Below, piece after piece: positions 62,001 to 64,000 of a DNA stretch of 64,000 bases. Numbering within the stretch: position 1 is the stretch's first letter; each line of letters begins with the position of its first letter. Position numbers and translations under genes: made by a program. Origin of the DNA: Amycolatopsis regifaucium (GTDB taxonomy: Bacteria > Actinomycetota > Actinomycetes > Mycobacteriales > Pseudonocardiaceae); the NCBI RefSeq assembly GCF_001613935.1, contig NZ_LQCI01000023.1:183786-247785 (forward strand), written 5' to 3'. The notes beneath the pieces are model-generated. The model was not told the DNA's origin. It searched no databases and saw only the letters and a list, made by a program, of their open reading frames with translations.

Positions 62001-62036
62001 CAGGGGCTCGGGTACCGCGCGGTACCCGAGCCCCTG
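62001..62036 (+). terminator. Perfect 18-bp hairpin after the 257-aa secreted protein
   Basis: CAGGGGCTCGGGTACCGC pairs perfectly with the following 18 bases with no unpaired loop. It begins 19 bases after the stop. Confidence 0.85.
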
Positions 62037-62116
62037 GCCGTTGCCCGGAATTTCCACAGTCGGCCGCCCTCCGGTGTTGCCGGTGGCTGTCGATGCCTAT
62101 GAGTAAGGACGACGCC

Positions 62117-62713
62117 GTGACGACGATCTTGATCTGTGACAGCCGGGGCAGGGTGCGGAACGCGGTCGGTCAGGCCATGGCCACAGTTCCCGGTGTCGAG
62201 CACATCGACTGTGTAGCAGGGCCAGAGGAACTACTGACCAGGTATTCCCACCGGCCGGCCGACCTGGTCCTCGTCGGCTTGGACCGCTTCAGACCCAGTG
62301 GCGTGGAGGCGATCCGACGACTCGTTCACGCCTACCGCAGGGCCAATATCCTGGTCTTCGGAGCCGCCAACGACCCTTTGGTGATAGCGAGCGCGATCAC
62401 CGGTGGCGCTCGGGGATACGTACGCTGGGACACCTCCTGGCCGGAAGTCGTCTCCGCGTTGGCCGACACGCTCGGCAACGTCTCCGTACCCGTGCCGCGA
62501 CAGCCGTCGTCGCTCGGTGTCCAGCTGACGAGCCGCGAACTCCAAGTGCTGACCGGGATGAGCCAAGGAAAGAGCAACAGCGCCATCGGCCGCGAACTGC
62601 ATCTGGCCGAAGACACGGTGAAGACGCACGCGCGGCGGATGTTCAAGAAGCTGGGCGTACGCGACCGTGCCCAAGCCGTCGCACACGGGTTCCGCCGAGG
62701 AGTCCTGGTCTGA
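62117..62713 (+). CDS. LuxR/NarL-type response regulator with atypical receiver
   Basis: GTG 62117 behind AAGGA gives 198 aa; ATG codons at 62093 and 62099 are alternatives. The N-terminal receiver-like domain reads DLVLVGLDRF where LLDxRMP is expected, so the phospho-acceptor aspartate is glycine. The C-terminal LuxR helix-turn-helix is normal (LTSRELQVLTGMSQGKSNS, AEDTVKTHARRMFKKLGVRD). It probably works without phosphorylation, as known for some developmental regulators of actinobacteria. Its neighbours are secreted surface proteins. Confidence 0.85.
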   Translation: MTTILICDSRGRVRNAVGQAMATVPGVEHIDCVAGPEELLTRYSHRPADLVLVGLDRFRPSGVEAIRRLVHAYRRANILVFGAANDPLVIASAITGGARGYVRWDTSWPEVVSALADTLGNVSVPVPRQPSSLGVQLTSRELQVLTGMSQGKSNSAIGRELHLAEDTVKTHARRMFKKLGVRDRAQAVAHGFRRGVLV

Positions 62714-62978
62714 GCCGGAACTTCAGCTCGAAAGACAACCGAACGAGGTTCTGTCGCAATTTTTCCGGACTCCCACGGGAACGGCGAATTTTCTGATTCT
62801 GGAAAAGCCGGCGTGAGTCGCGCGAGCGCATGGTCCGCTTGCCGACCGGCGCGCCAGGAGTGCTGCTCTTTCCGCGCGCAGGGGTTCACGATCTGTGGAC
62901 CGGCTCGGCGGGTCGTCCGGTCTCGGAAGGTTCACCGGGCTCTGTGCTGGTGCCAGAACCGCGAGCCGGGCAGGACGC

Positions 62979-63080
62979 GAACTCCACAAATCGCACGCTC
63001 AACGGTTGTTTCGGAAGTTGTCGGCCGTCGACCGCGCTCATGCGGTGGTTCAGGCCATGCGCCGCAGCCTCATCGATTGA
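62979..63080 (+). pseudogene. Remnant of a second LuxR-type regulator
   Basis: The last 33 codons of this frame (ELHKSHAQRLFRKLSAVDRA to RRSLID) match the C-terminal helix-turn-helix of the preceding regulator (ELH...KTHARRMFKKLGVRDRA to RRGVLV), with six residues deleted after ELH. Nothing upstream in 62714-62978 looks like a receiver domain. It is a decayed duplicate. The rest of the 62714-63299 space shows no gene. Confidence 0.7.
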
Positions 63081-63299
63081 CACAAAAGACACGATCCGGT
63101 GCTCCGCGTCGAATCCGTGGTGCCGTAAAAGCAGTTGACACGATCGGGTCACCGATAGCGCGCTCAGGGGTTCGCGGCATTACACGATGGTGGCATGGCG
63201 TGGAAAAAGTCAATCGAAGTCAGTATTTTTCCTGACACGGGGGCGGAAACACACTTTCACCGCCGTCCTGTTCGAGGCAAGCATCCCCAAGGAGAATCA

Positions 63300-63656
63300 A
63301 TGCTGAAGAAGATCGGCTTCGTCACGGCCGCGATGGCCGCCGGTGCGTTCATGTGCGGCGGTATGGCGTCCGCGGCAACCCCCGGCGACCACTACGACCA
63401 CGACGGCTACGACGTGAGCGAGCAGCTCGGCCTGCTCAACCTGAACAACATCGACGCACTGCACAACGTCAACGCCGTGGTGGGCGCGTGCGACAACAAC
63501 GTGAACGTGCTCGGTGTCCAGGTCCCGATTCGTGACTCGCTCAACGGTATCGGTGTCCCGATCCTGTCGCCGGGCTCGCACGAGGCCAGTGGCGAGTCCC
63601 CCTACAACTGCGCTGCCGGTGGCATCGCCGACGGTGGCACGTTCCAGGGCAACTAG
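63300..63656 (+). CDS. Small secreted protein, chaplin-like in layout
   Basis: ATG 63300 behind AAGGAG gives 118 aa. The signal peptide is MLKKIGFVTAAMAAGAF to MASA, cleaved near residue 25. The mature part is rich in Asn, Gly, Val and Asp, with exactly two cysteines (C64 in VGACDNN, C104 in YNCAAG) and hydrophobic runs such as VNVLGVQVPI. Chaplins also have a small hydrophobic mature part with a Cys pair, but the chaplin consensus is absent. A paralogous start follows at 63977. Confidence 0.7.
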   Translation: MLKKIGFVTAAMAAGAFMCGGMASAATPGDHYDHDGYDVSEQLGLLNLNNIDALHNVNAVVGACDNNVNVLGVQVPIRDSLNGIGVPILSPGSHEASGESPYNCAAGGIADGGTFQGN

Positions 63657-63740
63657 AAGCGCCCCGACGAGGCCGCCCGTTGTGTGTGCGGACGCCGGCC
63701 GAGGAACGGGGAAACCGGTGATGCGCATCGAGGCTTCAAG

Positions 63741-63796
63741 GCTTGCCCGGAACGCGGAGAAAGAGATGCACGCTCCGTTCCGTGCTCCGGGCAAGC
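63741..63796. terminator. Hairpin after the small secreted protein gene
   Basis: GCTTGCCCGGA pairs perfectly with TCCGGGCAAGC, with a secondary pairing GCGGAG/CTCCGT inside. Together with the hairpin at 63821-63866 it fills the 320-bp space 63657-63976, which has no gene. Confidence 0.6.
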
Positions 63797-63820
63797 TACG
63801 CCGCGAAGCGACGCCGGCAC

Positions 63821-63866
63821 GAGTGGGGCCGGTCCGTCCCGCCCAGGAGCAGGCCCGGCCCCACTC
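63821..63866. terminator. Second hairpin before the last gene
   Basis: GAGTGGGGCCGG pairs with CCGGCCCCACTC over 12 bases around a loop of about 22 bases. Confidence 0.65.
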
Positions 63867-63976
63867 AGCGTGAGACGCACGATAACCGATGTTCCGGGAC
63901 GCGGCGAACCGAAGCCCGCGGTCCCGGATTTCCTTTCACCGGGGCACCCGGTGCGTATTTCTGAGGAGTCTTTTCA

Positions 63977-64000
63977 GTGATCAAGCAGCTCGGATTCGTC
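63977..64000 (+). CDS. Start of a further small secreted protein (cut by window edge)
   Basis: GTG 63977 behind GAGGAG reads VIKQLGFV to the end of the window. This resembles the start MLKKIGFV of the gene at 63300, so a tandem paralogue is likely. Only eight codons are visible. Confidence 0.5.

Noticed and set aside
1..64000. CRISPR array
   Set aside because: No series of regularly spaced identical repeats was seen; the repeats found are palindromes, single pairs or att sites.
1..64000. Secondary-metabolite gene cluster
   Set aside because: No polyketide synthase, non-ribosomal peptide synthetase, terpene cyclase or RiPP maturation gene was recognised.

Overview
The window is high-GC actinobacterial DNA, most likely from a Pseudonocardiales member close to Amycolatopsis. 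The signs are strong G/C third-position bias, frequent GTG/TTG starts with GGAGG-like ribosome binding sites, F420-type PPOX proteins, an ANTAR regulator, a Tat-exported amidase and phosphatase, and a block (rlmB, cysS, ispF, ispD, carD, lpqE-like, radA) that follows the gene order known from mycobacteria (Rv3579c to Rv3585). The genus assignment is inference.

Layout. 1-8.3 kb: end of a nucleobase permease, a LysR regulator, a secreted M1-type protein that has lost its zinc site, an MFS exporter, a peptidoglycan amidase, mutY, a beta carbonic anhydrase and a LacI regulator. 8.4-12.5 kb: a zinc/manganese ABC transporter behind a possible Zur box, then an AlgJ/AlgX-like protein. 12.5-16.3 kb: three tandem DUF445 membrane proteins. 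16.4-25 kb: a DivIVA-like coiled-coil protein, class II aldolase, HD protein, several unrecognised genes, a transglutaminase-like gene with a TetR regulator that shares a double operator with a divergent hydrolase, and an MBOAT acyltransferase. 24.5-32.7 kb: the conserved housekeeping block, in which ispD lacks its nucleotide-binding signature and no disA follows radA. 33-45.9 kb: an ECF sigma factor with its membrane partner, a C39-like peptidase, a GH6 cellulase, a beta-propeller/MoaD pair, trehalose genes (otsA plus a phosphatase-trehalase fusion), a ThrE exporter and a PhoD phosphatase.

45.96-56.27 kb: a 10.2-kb genomic island sits in tRNA-Thr(TGT). It is bounded by a 54-bp perfect direct repeat made of the 3' part of the tRNA gene plus flank. 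No integrase is recognisable. The island carries a 693-aa unrecognised protein with a two-TM partner, and facing them a 1663-residue P-loop (STAND-like) protein, a HEPN-like protein and a PD-(D/E)xK-like protein. This is the best candidate for an undescribed, probably anti-phage, system.

56.3-64 kb: an APH-family kinase, a DinB/TIGR03086-type protein, a GAF-ANTAR regulator, a frameshifted small secreted peptide, then a cluster of secreted cell-surface proteins around a LuxR-type regulator with an atypical receiver domain, followed by the debris of a second copy. The last gene is cut by the window edge. Several intergenic spaces carry long palindromes, some clearly related to one another, that probably work as terminators.
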